Part shown: piece by piece, positions 45,139 through 56,400 of the stretch
Position numbering within the stretch: position 1 is the stretch's first letter
Layout: each line of letters starts with the position of its first letter
From: Escallonia rubra
Lineage: Eukaryota; Streptophyta; Magnoliopsida; Escalloniales; Escalloniaceae
NCBI GenBank assembly: GCA_033065855.1
Contig: JAVXUO010000153.1
Span: 62,001 to 126,000 of the forward strand
Length of the DNA: 64,000 bases
Reading direction: 5' to 3'
The notes under the pieces: model-generated
What the model saw: only the letters and a program-made list of their open reading frames with translations
The model's database searches: none
What the model was told of the DNA's origin: nothing
Translations under genes and position numbers: made by a program

Positions 45139-47598
45139 TCATGCATAATAGCGCCTTAGGTTAGCTGCATTCCACGTTCGTGGTATGGCTCTTCCATCGA
45201 TGTGTTCTAAGTGAAAGGCGCCTGGGCCTGCTAGCTTGACCACTCTATAAGAACCTTCCCAGTTTGGTGCTAACTTGCCAACTGCCTCACGCGGAGCTGA
45301 AGCCTCGATACGGTGCAAGACGAGGTCTCTTACTCGGAATGCGCGATGTCTGACTCGCTGGTCATAAAATATGGATACTCGATGCTTGTAGGCTGCAAGG
45401 CGCACTGCCGCTTGTTCACGACGCTCGTCAATGAGGTCAAGGTTAGCTCGGAGATCTTCCTCATTTTGGATAGGGTCATTAGTTGTTAGTCGAAGGGACG
45501 GCAACCCTACCTCAACGGGGATGATGACGTCTGTTCCAAATGATAAACTGAAGGGGGTCTCGCCCGTAGAGGTCCTCGTCGTCGTATTATAAGCCCAGAG
45601 GATTTTGGGTAATTCGTCTACCCATAGTCCTTTCGCGCCGTCCAGCTTCTTCTTTATCCCTTGAAGAAGGGTACGATTCATAACTTCAGTTTGCCCATTC
45701 GTTTATGGGTGTGCCACAGAAGTGAAGCGTTGCTCAATGCTTAAGTTGGCACAAAACGTTCGAAAGGTGGCGCTGTCGAACTGTTTCCCATTGTCAATGA
45801 CGAGCACGTGCGGGATTCCAAAGCGACAAACCACGGCACGCCAAAAGAAATCTTCACATGTCTTTTCAGAGATTGTAGCCAGGGCCTCGGCTTCCACCCA
45901 TTTAGTGAAGTAGTCTTCTGCCACAATTACAAATCGTCGTTGAGCCGTAGTCGGAGGGAAAGGGCCCATGATGTCCATTCCCCACATTGCAAATGGTATG
46001 GGACTACTTATCGATGATAGGGGACTTGGTGGCTGCTTGGGGACCGAGGAGAAACGTTGGCAAGCATCGCATTTCTTCGTATAGTCAAAGGCATCACGGT
46101 GCATGGTCGGCCAGTAATACCCTTGGCGGAGAATTTTGTGCGCTAGAGCACGTCCTCCCAAGTGTTGTCCGCATATCCCTTCGTGGACTTCCCGTAGGGC
46201 ATAGTCGGATTCAGTCGGGGTGAGACAACGAAGGTAAGGAAGAGTGAAAGATCGTTTGTATAACACCTCTTCCACAATGGCGTATCGAGCCGAGTGGTGG
46301 ATTATGTTCCTGGCTTGCTTCCGGTCAGCAGGTAGTGTGTCGTCCTGAAGGTAGGCCTTGATGAGATCAATCCATGCTGGCTCATGCTCGGTCTGCATAA
46401 CTTCCTTTGCAGCGATGCTCGGTTCATGTAAGAGTTCCAGATGGATTGTGCGACCGAAACCTGAGGGATTGAGAGAGGCCAACCTTGAGAGTGCGTCTGC
46501 GGAAGTATTGTCTTCTCTGTGAATTTGCGTAATTCTGAATAGAGCGAATGTATTCACAATCTCTTTCGCTTTACGCAGGTAATCGGCCATCTTTGGGTCT
46601 TTTGCTTGATATTCTCCTAGCATCTGCTTCACGACGAGTGCCGAGTCACTGAAAGCATAGAGAGATGCTGCACGCATTGCACATGCCAGATGCATGCCTG
46701 CTACCAAAACTTCATATTCTCCTAGCATCTGCTTCACGACGAGTGCCGAGTCACTAAAAGCATGGAGAGATGCTGCGCGCATTGCACATGCCAGATGCAT
46801 GCCTGTTACCAAAGCTTCATATTCTGCTTCATTGTTGGAAGCCTGGAAATCGAAGCGAAGAGCATATTCTACGGTTAGGCCATCGGGTCCGTTGAGGATT
46901 AATCCAGCTCCACTTCCGCTTGCGTTTGACGATCCATCAACATAGAGCGTCCATGTAAACAGCCCAATTTGGTCGGGGAGGAGAGGCTCTTCGACTTCAA
47001 TGGGAAGTGTACACTCGACTATGAAATCGGCCAGGGCCTGCCCTTTGATCGAGGGTCGAGGTTTATAGCATATGTCGAACTCGCCTAACTCGACCGACCA
47101 GGGAACGAGGCGACCAGAAAGGTCTGGCTTGTGTAATATGTGCCTAAGCGGTTTGTCGGTGAGCACAATGATTGTGTGAGACTGAAAATACGATCGAAGC
47201 TTTCTAGCAGCGTTTAGCAGGGCAAATGCCAACTTTTCCGCATTGGGATACCTCTGTTCGGCTCCCTGAAGGACCTTGCTCACATAGTAAATGGGGAGCT
47301 GCTGACCATCTTGCTCTCTGACTAGGACCGCGCTGACCGCAGACTCAGCAACGGCCAAGTAGAGGAAGAGGTCTTCTCCCATGACAGGTTTGGAGAGAAG
47401 TGGTGGCGATGCTAGGTATTCCTTCAACGCGTCAAAGGATGTTTGACACTCAGCCGTCCATTCAAATTTTTTTATGTTTTTCAATGCCTTAAAGAATGGC
47501 AAACAGCGTTCGGCCGATTTGGAGATGAATCTGCTAAGGGCAACGATTCGTCCCGTCAGGATCTGTATTTCCTTGACACGCCTTGGTGCCATCATTTC
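45139..47598 (-). pseudogene. Tat-type pol: RNase H and integrase
   Basis: Reads MMAPRRVKEIQILTGRIVAL (end of RT connection), then RNase H (LYVDGSSNASGSGAG, NNEAEYEAL, FSDSALVVKQMLG) and integrase. The integrase has an HHCC finger (HEGICGQHLGG...KKCDACQ), core motifs MDIMGPFPP and VIDNGKQFD, and the glutamate helix NGQTEVMNR. The conserved C-terminal segment ends TWNAANLRRYYA. A TAA at 45,703-45,705 separates the core aspartates from the glutamate. RNase H carries a 105-bp in-frame duplication (see separate entry). The family is well preserved; the copy is inactive. Confidence 0.92.
46611..46820 (-). repeat. 105-bp in-frame tandem duplication in RNase H
   Basis: attctcctagcatctgcttc starts at 46,611 and again at 46,716. 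The 35-residue unit (EYEVLVAGMHLACAMRAASL plus YAFSDSALVVKQMLG) appears twice with about 4 differing residues. It covers the RNase H glutamate-side helix and the SDSALVV strand with a catalytic aspartate, so both are doubled. Confidence 0.95.
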
Positions 47599-48816
47599 CT
47601 AGATGGCTTTGATTTTCTCAGGGTTAGCTTCAATTCCCCTTACTGAGACCATAAACCCGAGAAATTTGCCAGATGATACCCCAAAGGCGCACTTAGTGGG
47701 ATTAAGGCGCATACAAAATTCTCGAAGGAGATTAAAGCATTGCTGAAGGTCGACTATGTGTTCTTTAGCTCGAAGGCTTTTGACGAGCATGTCGTCTACA
47801 GAAACTTCCATGCTTTTTCCTATGAGGGGTTTGAAGATTTTGTCGACTAACCTTTGATAAGTAGCGCCTGCATTTTTTAAGCCGAATGGCATGACTTTAT
47901 AGCAGAACAGGCCTTGATCTGTGACGAAAGCTGTCTTGGCTATGTCGTCTTCGTGCATGCGAATCTGGTTGTAGCCGGAGAATGCATCCATGAAGCTGAG
48001 GAGTTGATGACCCGACGTGGCATCAATCAGTGTGTCGATGCGCGGCAGCGGATAGCTATCTTTCGGGCAAGCTTTGTTCAAATTGGTGTAGTCAATACAA
48101 ATCCTCCACTTGCCCGTTTCGCCCTTTGGCATCATGACGACATTGGCTACCCAGTCGGGGTAGTCGATTTCTTAGATGAAGTCAGCATCTAGGAGTTTAT
48201 CAACTTCTTTCTTGATTATCACTTGCCGCTCTGGTGCGAAGGGTCGCTTCTTTTGCTTAACGGGCTTGTATACGGGATTGACTGAAAGTCGATGTGTGAT
48301 TACGGATGGGTCTATACCTGGCATGTCGGCCGTGCTCCACGCGAAGAGGTCCATGTTGGATCAAAGGAAAGAGATAAACTGTTCTCGAATTGTTGGCTCT
48401 AGCATAGAGCCAATCCTTACATGTCGTTCATTATCTCCTTCTACTAGTGGTATTGAGATAAGAGCTTCCATAGGCTCTACGCGCCTTAGCGCCTTCTCAT
48501 CGCGCTGATCATCAATCGATAGGGTTTCTTCAACTCTGCACGAGGTTATGTAGCATCTTCGAGCAAGGGTCTGATCGCCTTTTACGAAACCAACTCCTGC
48601 TGGGGTGGGGAATTTCATGACAAGGTGGTAGGTCAAAGCTACTGCTTGTAGCTTGTTAAGGCCTGTGCGGCCCAAAATCCCGTTATACGACGACTTGACC
48701 TTGGCAATGAGGAAATCAAGTGTATGGACTGCCTGTTGAGGTGCTTCCCCAACGACGACAGTGAGAGAATCAATTCCTTTCATTGGGGCGGAGGCACCTG
48801 TAACCTGTAAAGCCAT
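47599..48816 (-). pseudogene. Tat-type pol: protease end and reverse transcriptase
   Basis: From 48,816: late protease (SSYNGILGRTGLNKL), linker, RT entry (WSTADMPGIDPSVITHRL), WRICIDYTNLNKACPKDSYP, MDAFSGYNQIRM and PFGLKNAGATYQRLVDKIF. The catalytic motif here reads SVDDML, with both aspartates present and Y/F replaced by S. Stops are TGA at 48,361, TAA at 48,172 and TAG at 47,599, all in the same frame. A frameshift at about 48,770-48,816 separates it from gag-protease. Confidence 0.92.
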
Positions 48817-50749
48817 AGAAAGGAGAAGATATTGGCTTTACCCTATCATCAGAAATCCCCATCTGATTAAACGCATCTTCGAAGATAATATCGGCTGAAC
48901 TCCCTGTGTCGACCAACATGCGTTTAACTTGGAAAGCATCTATGCGCAGAGTGATGACTAAAGCATCATCGTGCGGCAGACTTATTTCGTCGAGATCTGC
49001 GTCATTGAACTCCAAAGAAGTGGATGCTCTCGGCCGCTTGGCTGGTCCTTGCGTTAGATTAACTTGCCGTGCGTAGGCTTTTCGGGAAGAGCCAGACAGT
49101 CCTCCAGCGCTCGGTCCTCCGGAAATGGTGTTTATCACCGGGGGATCTTTCGGTAACGTCTCCTCTGTTCTCTGTTGATATCTTCTTCCATTTTTCTGTC
49201 GATCATTGGCCTTGATGAATTGTTTGAGATGTCCTTTGGCTATGAGGTTTTCAATCTCACGCTGAAGCACCTTGCATTCATCGGTTGTATGCCCGTGATC
49301 TTTATGGAAGTGACAATATAGCTGGGAGTCTCTTTTGTCGGCCGGTCCTCTCATAGGTTTTGGCCATTTGAGGATGTTTTGGCTCTTGATCTGGTTTAGG
49401 ATGTGCCCCCGGGGAGTATTGAGTGGGGTAAACGACTTTGGGAGTATTGGGAGTATTGCCCTCGAGCGCTTGGCGTCGTTTGAATTTCCCCCTTCAGGAC
49501 GATCTTGTCTTTTGTGTCCAGCTTGCGCTTCTTCGTGCTGCGAGGTTGTTGAATCTTCTTCGGCCCGAAGATACTTTTCCGCCTTGTCAAGGAGGTTCGT
49601 CATATTTTCTGGCGGACGCTTGTTTAACGAGAAACGTAAGGGTGTGCTTGGTCTCACTCCTCTGGCCACTGCCGCGAATGTAACCCCTGGGTCCAAATGG
49701 TCAATGAGAAGTTTCTCGAAGTTAAAGCGGGCATAATATGACTTTAATGATTCCTTTGGCCCCTGGACTATTCGAAAGAGAGCCGAGGAATTCTTCCTTT
49801 GCACACGGCTTGTGAGGAAATTGCTCCGAAAAGATTCAGCTAATTGAGCCCAGCATGAAATGGAGCGAGGTGTCAGGTGTTGGAACCACACATGCGCGGC
49901 TCCTTTCAGCGTCATAGGAAATGCTCTGCACATGATCTGGTCAGGGACCAAATGCAAATTCATGCCCGAGGTAAAACGAGTCAGGTGCTCCATTGGATCT
50001 CCTGTGCCATCATATGATTCACATGGAGGCATTTTGAAGTTGGAGGGAACAGGGAAGAGATCAACTTCTTCTACGAACGGTCATCCAATGATGATTGGAG
50101 CGTTGGAATAGCGCTCTGCCCGGTGATCACCAGGATTGTTCCTGGTGGATTGAGCTTCGCAGTAGCTTTCTTCGTGTCTCTTGGATCTTGGGTTGCGTTG
50201 CTCGTTATCAGAATATTCATCTTCTAATTGTATCACATGCTGGTTATTATGTACCCCGTCTCGCACTTTAGGACGACTTGGTCCCTCATGGAAAGTCAAT
50301 CGCTGACGGACGGATTGCCTCTGCGCGTCAGTTATTGGCTTTGCCTTAAGAGGCCAAGGAGGCTCTAGTTGCAAAGGTGGGTTTTCAATGGCGGCTTGCA
50401 ACTTTTCGATGGATCGTTGCTTTGTTTGAATGACAGCAAGTAGATCAGCTTGGTGGTCGTCAGTAGGTGGAATGATATTGGTGGGAGCAACTGTAGTGAC
50501 TCTGACAGTTGGAGGTTCAAATGGACCAGCGGGGTTCTGTGGAATTGAGGCAAGGTTCGTGGGAAGGGGCGCGGCTATGGCAGTTGCCAGTGCTACTGTT
50601 GTGACTATAGGGGTTTCCATCACCGCTTTCCCTCGATCTGCCGGTCGAGAGGTAGCTCCATCACGAGTAAGGTCGCGGAGCAGTGTTGATGACAAGCTTG
50701 ACGCGAGTGCGCCATCTTGCGGAATTTGGGGATGAGGATTTTGAGCCAT
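48770..50749 (-). pseudogene. Tat-type gag and protease
   Basis: Starts at ATG 50,749 (MAQNPHPQIPQDG), about 40 bases inside the 5' LTR. A Pro/Thr-rich N terminus runs to an in-frame TGA at 50,081. It then continues with the Retrotrans_gag domain (YDGTGDPMEHL, FPMTLKGAAHVWFQHL, LKSYYARFN). The zinc-binding motif CHFHKDHGHTTDECKVLQ is of the form typical for Tat elements, and the protease carries LVDTGSSADII. The frame is lost in mid-protease near 48,800. Confidence 0.92.
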
Positions 50750-50764
50750 GGTCTATTTACGAAT

Positions 50765-50789
50765 TTCGGTCCCACGGATGGCACCAAAA
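50765..50789 (-). promoter_or_regulatory. Primer-binding region of the Tat-type element
   Basis: On the minus strand the sequence directly after the LTR reads TTTTGGTGCCATCCGTGGGA. This resembles the TTGGCGCC-type leader common in plant gypsy elements. The exact tRNA was not determined. Confidence 0.65.
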
Positions 50790-51224
50790 TGTTGTGGATG
50801 AAATCCGGAACCTGATTCGCGAATAGACATGCGCAACAAAAAGACAACACCGGTTACTCGCCGAAGAGATTTCCGGCTGGAAATCTCCGATGCTTAAGTC
50901 AGGAAATGCTTAAGATGGATTTAGTGTAAACTCAGATTAAGTTACTTACCTCACATTGTTCTTCTTCTTTCCCTTTTATAGAGTCCACCCTACTTAGTGG
51001 TTAGTTATTCTCCCTTTAACTCGGGAGTTACCAGTCTAATGAGGGGTCACTCCTCTTAATGGGCAGTTACTGCTATTAAGTAGGGTTTATTGCCATGATG
51101 GGTAAGAAGTGGGAAGGTGGGGGGTTACTACTCTCTACTTCTTCATTAAGGAAGTAGCAGTTTTGAGCGTACCAGATGGTGACACGTGTCACAATCTCTC
51201 AGATGTTATTTTCTTTCCATATCA
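50790..51224 (-). repeat. 5' LTR of the Tat-type element
   Basis: 435 bp, same ends as the 3' LTR. Minus-strand TATA (ctataaaagg) near 50,972-50,981. Followed on the right by TATGG. Confidence 0.95.
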
Positions 51225-52849
51225 TATGGAAACAAGAGAAATTAAAAGACTGAAGGGAAAAAGAATATGAGCTATAAGTATGAATACGTGGTTGAAGTAG
51301 GAAATTCAGAAATGTTGTATCCTAACTAAAGTAGCCATTGTATTTGCTTCCATACCAGATATTTTACATTATGTGACGCTAAAATATTAGTTTCAAGTGG
51401 TATGGACTGTATGATATCAAATCTTATAGCAAATGTTTAGTCTTTGGCTAACGTACATAATGGTTCTAATAAAAAGACTGCAGAAGCTTGATGTAGCGTT
51501 TGGCCATGTTATTTGTGTTTTGTCGCTGATCATCGCCGATCAAGTGGTCTCAAGTACGTTTTGAATTTTATTCCTGCAAATGACGGCACAATATTTTATG
51601 AAATGCTTTCTCTTGTCAACCTAATTAGGAAAAAAGGATTAACTATAGGAAATGGCGATATCTCAATCCCTCGTCAAACATCTATAGTTGGTGTTCATTT
51701 GAAAATCTGTATTAAAGAGTTAACCGTCATATAAAGTTCCCAAAAACGTGTGTAACATGTCTGGCTGTACAAAATGTAATTTTTCCCTTTTGAGAAAATA
51801 AGCTATCATCCCTTGCACCTCTTGTGTTATGGTGATAGCTTGTTTGGGTCTGTTGACTTGTAGGCATGGCATATATATGTTGTTTAAGAGTTTGTGTGCT
51901 TTCAAGAAAGCCCCAGTGAGTAATGTTTACGTTTCACATCCATTATAGCAATTTCTTTTGATAATAGAGATATTAAGGGCACACAATATGATTGAGTGTC
52001 AAGTCGAAGGTCTAACATATATATTGTGAACAAAATTTTCATAGCCAATAACTTGTGATTGAGTAGAAGCTGTGGAGGGAGATTGATGCCGTGAAGTGGG
52101 GACATAATATTGATCTAGAGTATTTGTCATTAATTAGAAGTCTAAAATGAGGTGCTATTATCCGATTTACATAGAAATTTCTTATGAGTTTAGTATGTCT
52201 GTTAACCACTGCCGCTTGAAGAGGCCAACTGAAATGGGAGTGTACATCAAAGGAAGAAGCTGACTGTCAAAACAAAAAGCATCCAAAATCCTACTTCTCA
52301 AAGACATAGAGCACCAAAAAAAATCCTACGCGTCGGAATTGTGATAGCTTCCAAAAATTCTACATGTATTGCTTTCTTCAGCTTTATATACATAATAATC
52401 ATAATAATATATACATAGTAAAATAATAAATTATTTATCTTCAATTTCTTACATGATATTCGAATCTTTTATTTGTGTTATTTTATTTTTATTTTTAAAG
52501 TACTTTTGATGTATTAGCAATGAAAATTAATACATAATATGTTAGTATATTGAATAGGTAGAGTTTCATAAGGTGCAAAACTGATTTTCTACTGTTACAA
52601 AGCTTAGTAAAATTATGCCAAAAATACATCCGAATTTTTTAATAATAAATTATAGCAAAGAGTCGTGATGTATGTGCGACTTTAATAAGTAAAGGTGAAA
52701 AAGGAATGTGATAGCAAATCAGCCATGATGACGTGTCGCATAAGTAAAAGGGGATGACGTGTCGTAAAATCAAAAGGAGTAAAAAGGGAAAAGAATACTA
52801 AAAAAAGCTTATGTGTCGCTTCCAAAATACACAACGCTTCGTCTATTAT

Positions 52850-53221
52850 ATATGATATGATATGAACTTGCCATGTATTTTGATAGCTTTTCCCCTGTCT
52901 ACGTGATACTGAATAAGTGTCACACAGTCATTGCCCTTGTAGATTTGACGGTCCATCCATTACCGCCTTTCGTTCAAAGCGATTGAGTCATTTTGGAGAG
53001 CCTCATTTTAGCTGATCTACATCTTCTGATAAGGACGTCGAGACTTGAGAAGTTAGACCAAGCGATCCATGCTAGACCAAATTGGTCAAGACTTTTCTTC
53101 GTTGCAAGCAAAGTCATTCGTTCTACAAAGACTTATGCCAACCAAAGTATTGCCGATGTTTTCGGGGAAAGTTCCATGCACTTACTGATGAGTTCCATGC
53201 CCTTGCTGATGAGAAAACACC
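52850..53221. repeat. Duplicated block X, copy 2
   Basis: Matches 11,490-11,905 (see there). Contains a small local duplication (tgatgagttccatgcccttgctgatgag). It runs directly into the kinase fragment at 53,222. Confidence 0.8.
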
Positions 53222-53791
53222 GTTGGAACTTCGCGGTCTATTGGAATTGATCAAACTCACCTGACTACCTTAGTGAAAGGGACATTTGGCTACCTGGATC
53301 CCGAGTACTTTCGGTCGAGTCAATTCACTAAAAAAAGCGACGTTTACAGCTTTGGAGTTGTTCTTGTTGAGCTCTTAATGGGAAAAAAAAAACCAATTTC
53401 TATGACCAGATCAGGCCAGTAAAGAAGTTTGGCGACACATTTCCTATTGTCCGAAGAAGACAACCATCTCTTTGAAATCTTTGATCCCCGAGTTTTAAAG
53501 GAGGGTACGAAGGAAGAGCTCATGGCAGTTGCCAACCTTGCAAGACGATGCTTGAACTTGAGTGGAAAGAATAGGCCGACTATGAAAGAGGTAGCGACTG
53601 AATTGGAAGGCATTGGTACGTCCAAGAACAAGTCCTCAACACTACAAAAAACTTTCCAAGAAGTAGGATGCGCTGGTGGAGCAGAGCCAATAGTGCTTTC
53701 AGATGGTAACTCAACATCAATGAAGCTAAAGTTCTACAACAGCATTACCTCTTCATCAGATGGCCAACCATTATTGTGTAACACTCTATAA
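53222..53791 (+). pseudogene. 3' fragment of a WAK-like kinase
   Basis: Begins at the residues just after DFG (matching ggaacgtcgcggtccattg of the intact gene at 20,201). It continues through [16 protein letters not shown], subdomains IX-XI and the C-terminal tail ending [13 protein letters not shown]. Compared with the intact gene it has three extra A bases (frame kept) and a CAA-to-TAA stop at 53,420-53,422. The extracellular part, membrane segment and ATP-binding lobe are absent. Block X replaces them. Confidence 0.92.
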
Positions 53792-54950
53792 TGATCAATT
53801 AGCTGTTCTTCCAGCAAACTGGCGGACATAGACTCCTAATTGGAACAAATTGTGAGAGAGTGTCCAGAATTAGAGAGTGTCCCAGCTACCTCAGTTGGAG
53901 GGGCCATTTAGGGCTGATATGGAATCTTGGGGATTCGAACCGAGGATTAATTTTCTGTGCTTTCCTTCAGAGCCAAATAGCTCTTTGTGGTACTTTTGTC
54001 TGATAGAGCGATCTCCCACGGTGGTATACCATGTTATTTATAGTACACTTGTTTGACAGGGCTTTTTTTTTCAGTTTTGAAAATTAGAAAAAAAAAGTTG
54101 TGTTTGGTAACTAAATTTTTTTTCTTCAATTTAAAAAACCAATTTTTAAATCAAGGCTGTTTTAAAAAACACAAAAAATGAATATCGGATTTCAGTTTTG
54201 GTTTTTTTCTTTGAGACCACCACCACCGGCAGCCACAGCCAGCGACCACCGTCAGGGACTGTCGGCGGCCACCGCCACCGCAAACTACCACCAAAAATAA
54301 AAACTGTGTAATCAAACACCCACTTATTTTTGTAAAAAAAAAATTTTAACTGCTCTTTATTATTATTATTATTATTTTTTGAAACTGAAAAAAAAATTGT
54401 TGTCAAACAGAGCCTAAGCTTAGCTTACATTAAACCTTTGCCCGCTCTCACACTCCGACTTGAGGTCCCGCTTGAAGAACGATGATTAACATAAAGGGTA
54501 GGTCACTCATATACTATCTAAGAAATTTTGGTTAAGGTGTATGAAGTGGTATCCAATTATTAAACCCAATGTTAATTTCGTCTCTCTTGCCGCTACAATT
54601 AGTATCACAAGATTCAAAAGTCGATGAGCAATGCATCTTGCCTCCAAACATCCAGTTTAACCCGTGGCATGAGCGACCTCTGGCAGTGAGGTTTGTGGTT
54701 TCTTTAACATCAATTTATACACGGCCAGATCGAACACCAATTTCTAGCCCTTGAACATGAATGCAGTACAGGCTGATGGATCCCGCATTGGACTTGTCTT
54801 TAGCCGCGACATAGGTAAGTTAATTTTGACCCGGCGGCCACAGAAGGGATTGAAAATAGGCCGATAACCCAAATCATTTTTAGAAGGAAAACCACAAGTA
54901 CTGCGGATGGTCATTTGGAGCAGTGGTCCAAAACAATAACATTGTCATAT
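53792..54950. other. 3' flank paralogous to 20,765-21,322 with insertions
   Basis: Collinear with the flank of the intact kinase. It differs by a MITE-bearing block at about 54,015-54,478 and by ~105 bp of extra sequence at about 54,750-54,855. At 54,925-54,945 it holds the unoccupied chromovirus target (ggagcagtggtccaaaac). Confidence 0.75.
54049..54414. mobile_element. MITE-like element with imperfect inverted ends
   Basis: The left end has tttgacagggcttttttttt and cagttttgaaaa. The right end, reverse-complemented, reads aggctctgtttgacaac and ttcagtttcaaaa. Interior contains a CCACC/GCCGCC patch and an (ATT)n run at 54,358-54,376. Absent from the paralogous flank at ~20,950. Confidence 0.5.
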
Positions 54951-54951
54951 C

Positions 54952-56086
54952 AATCTCTATCAACGTCAGATCATCCTTTCCAACCTTTGTCCCCTCTGTC
55001 ATACTCTACCTGAAGACTCAGACCATGCCTTCCTAAACTGCCTAATGATTAGACCGGTCTGGTTTGGCATACCCCTTAGTACCAAGACCACTGATATTGA
55101 TAAACCTTTCAAAGAATTGCTCATCAATTGGCTCAACCTGCCTTCTTACCCCGCCTACAACTGGCGCACCATCTTATTCTTTTTTGCCACCCTCTGGTCC
55201 ATCTGGAACAATAGAAATAACTCAATTTTTAGGAATATTCCCTTTCACCCTGTGGCGATGATACGCCAAATTTGTCTTTTAACTAATAACATCTCCCGAT
55301 ACTCTCATAGATTACCCGTTTCTCCTCGAAATCTTCCACAACCTAAATGCTCTCCGGATAGTAGGGCTACTCGTTCTCCAACCCCCACCGAGCCAATTTC
55401 TTTGCATTCTAGCCAAACACCCTGTCCCTGCAGAGAATCAGTCATAGTTACAATGGCCATTCATGTCTGCTTTGTTAAACACAGACTACGGGCTGGTGTT
55501 GGTTTGATATGTTATACAAATAATAACCGTTATGAAATGGCGGCCCTTTCTACTTCTTCGTCTAACCACTATACTGCTATGTCTCATTGTTTGCTACTTA
55601 CGTCGCAGTGGGCTTTAAAACATAATTTTTTTCATATTCATGTTCTAACTACATCTCATTCCCTCTTACATCAGATGGGTCTAAAGACATACTGGATACG
55701 GTGGCACTTATATTCTATGATTTGTGCCATCTTTTACAACAATTTCATCATTACAGTTTCAACAGGGCTAGCCCACACCTCCTAAAGGAAGCACGGTCAT
55801 TAACTCATTTTGCATGTCAGGCTCGTATATCCGTCTACCAAGATTGGATACGTGACAACTTAAGTAGCTAAAGATTGTCAGAGATGATGGACTGCACTTT
55901 ATGTTTGTAGTGGGATATAGTTTTTTGTTACCACTTCTTTTGGTTACTTTCTCGCGGTATTTCTGTCTTGAGGCTATGATCGCGTTTTAGACCTTTTTCT
56001 GTAAGGCCATAAGGCCGTACTTTCTTCCCTCCTCTGGGATCTTTTACTTTATCAATGCAATTCTCTTATTACCCCCAAAAAAAAAT
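54952..56086 (+). mobile_element. 5'-truncated LINE (zf-RVT plus RNase H)
   Basis: Encodes LCPLCHTLPEDSDHAFLNC (zf-RVT zinc motif), LWSIWNNRNNSIF, a divergent RVT_3-type RNase H region and, after a frameshift near 55,660, the tail LTHFACQARISVYQDWIRDN ending with a TAA at 55,869. A ~200-bp 3' UTR and a poly(A) of 9 A (56,077-56,085) close it. All upstream ORF1, endonuclease and RT are missing. The paralogous site near 24,935 lacks it, so it inserted after the segment duplicated. Confidence 0.85.
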
Positions 56087-56207
56087 ATTACTGGCTAATA
56101 GAAAGTAGATCATGTAGATCAATCATTGAAGATTGCCACACAAGAAGAACGCTATTAAGAAACCTTGAAAACTAGAAAAACAAATATATATTCTCATCAA
56201 ATATGCA

Positions 56208-56400
56208 CAGGGGGCCACTAATAGATCTCAAGGAGGCCAGATCTTTAACAACTTTTGCCTGTCAAGCCAGGATTGACGTACACCAAGACTGGCTACATGA
56301 CTCTTTGTTGCAACAGGATCTATGTCACCTACACTAAACAACACCTTTTGTTCCTTTTTGATGGTGTTGTGCTCTAATTTTATGTACTCCATTTTATTTG
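56208..56400 (+). mobile_element. Second LINE 3'-end fragment
   Basis: Encodes LTTFACQARIDVHQDWLHDS, clearly the same C-terminal motif as the LINE just upstream but diverged, followed by a TAA and 3' UTR-like sequence. No poly(A) is visible. Confidence 0.7.

Larger units (their letters stand above)
41266..51224 (-). mobile_element. Complete Tat-type Ty3/gypsy element with antisense gene
   Basis: The two LTRs are both 435 bp (41,266-41,700 and 50,790-51,224). They run TG...CA and differ at about 8 positions (~98% identical by eye). The element is flanked by the perfect 5-bp duplication TATGG (41,261-41,265 and 51,225-51,229). Read on the minus strand: 5' LTR, primer site, gag, protease, RT, RNase H, integrase, then an oppositely oriented gene (plus strand), a palindromic array, polypurine tract and 3' LTR. 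Pol holds five in-frame stops and one frameshift, so the copy is dead. The layout with an antisense ORF between pol and the 3' LTR is the one described for Tat-lineage elements. Confidence 0.95.
40212..52851 (+). mobile_element. Helitron-like repeat H3, split by the Tat-type element
   Basis: Starts actagtctggtaacccgggc with a perfect hairpin CCCGGGC-aag-GCCCGGG at 40,238-40,254. It ends acaacgcttcgtctattatat at ~52,850. Removing the 9,959-bp gypsy insertion and its TSD leaves ~2.7 kb, similar to H1/H2. The right arm (51,230-52,851) has the 3' gacgtgtcgcataagtaaaa units. The interval shows no gene of its own; small frames at 51.5-52.1 kb have no domain. Confidence 0.5.

Noticed and set aside
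55561..55785. C-terminal end of the 246-codon LINE frame as drawn
   Set aside because: After ~55,660 the family match moves to another frame (tail QARISVYQDW), so the last ~40 residues are off-frame.
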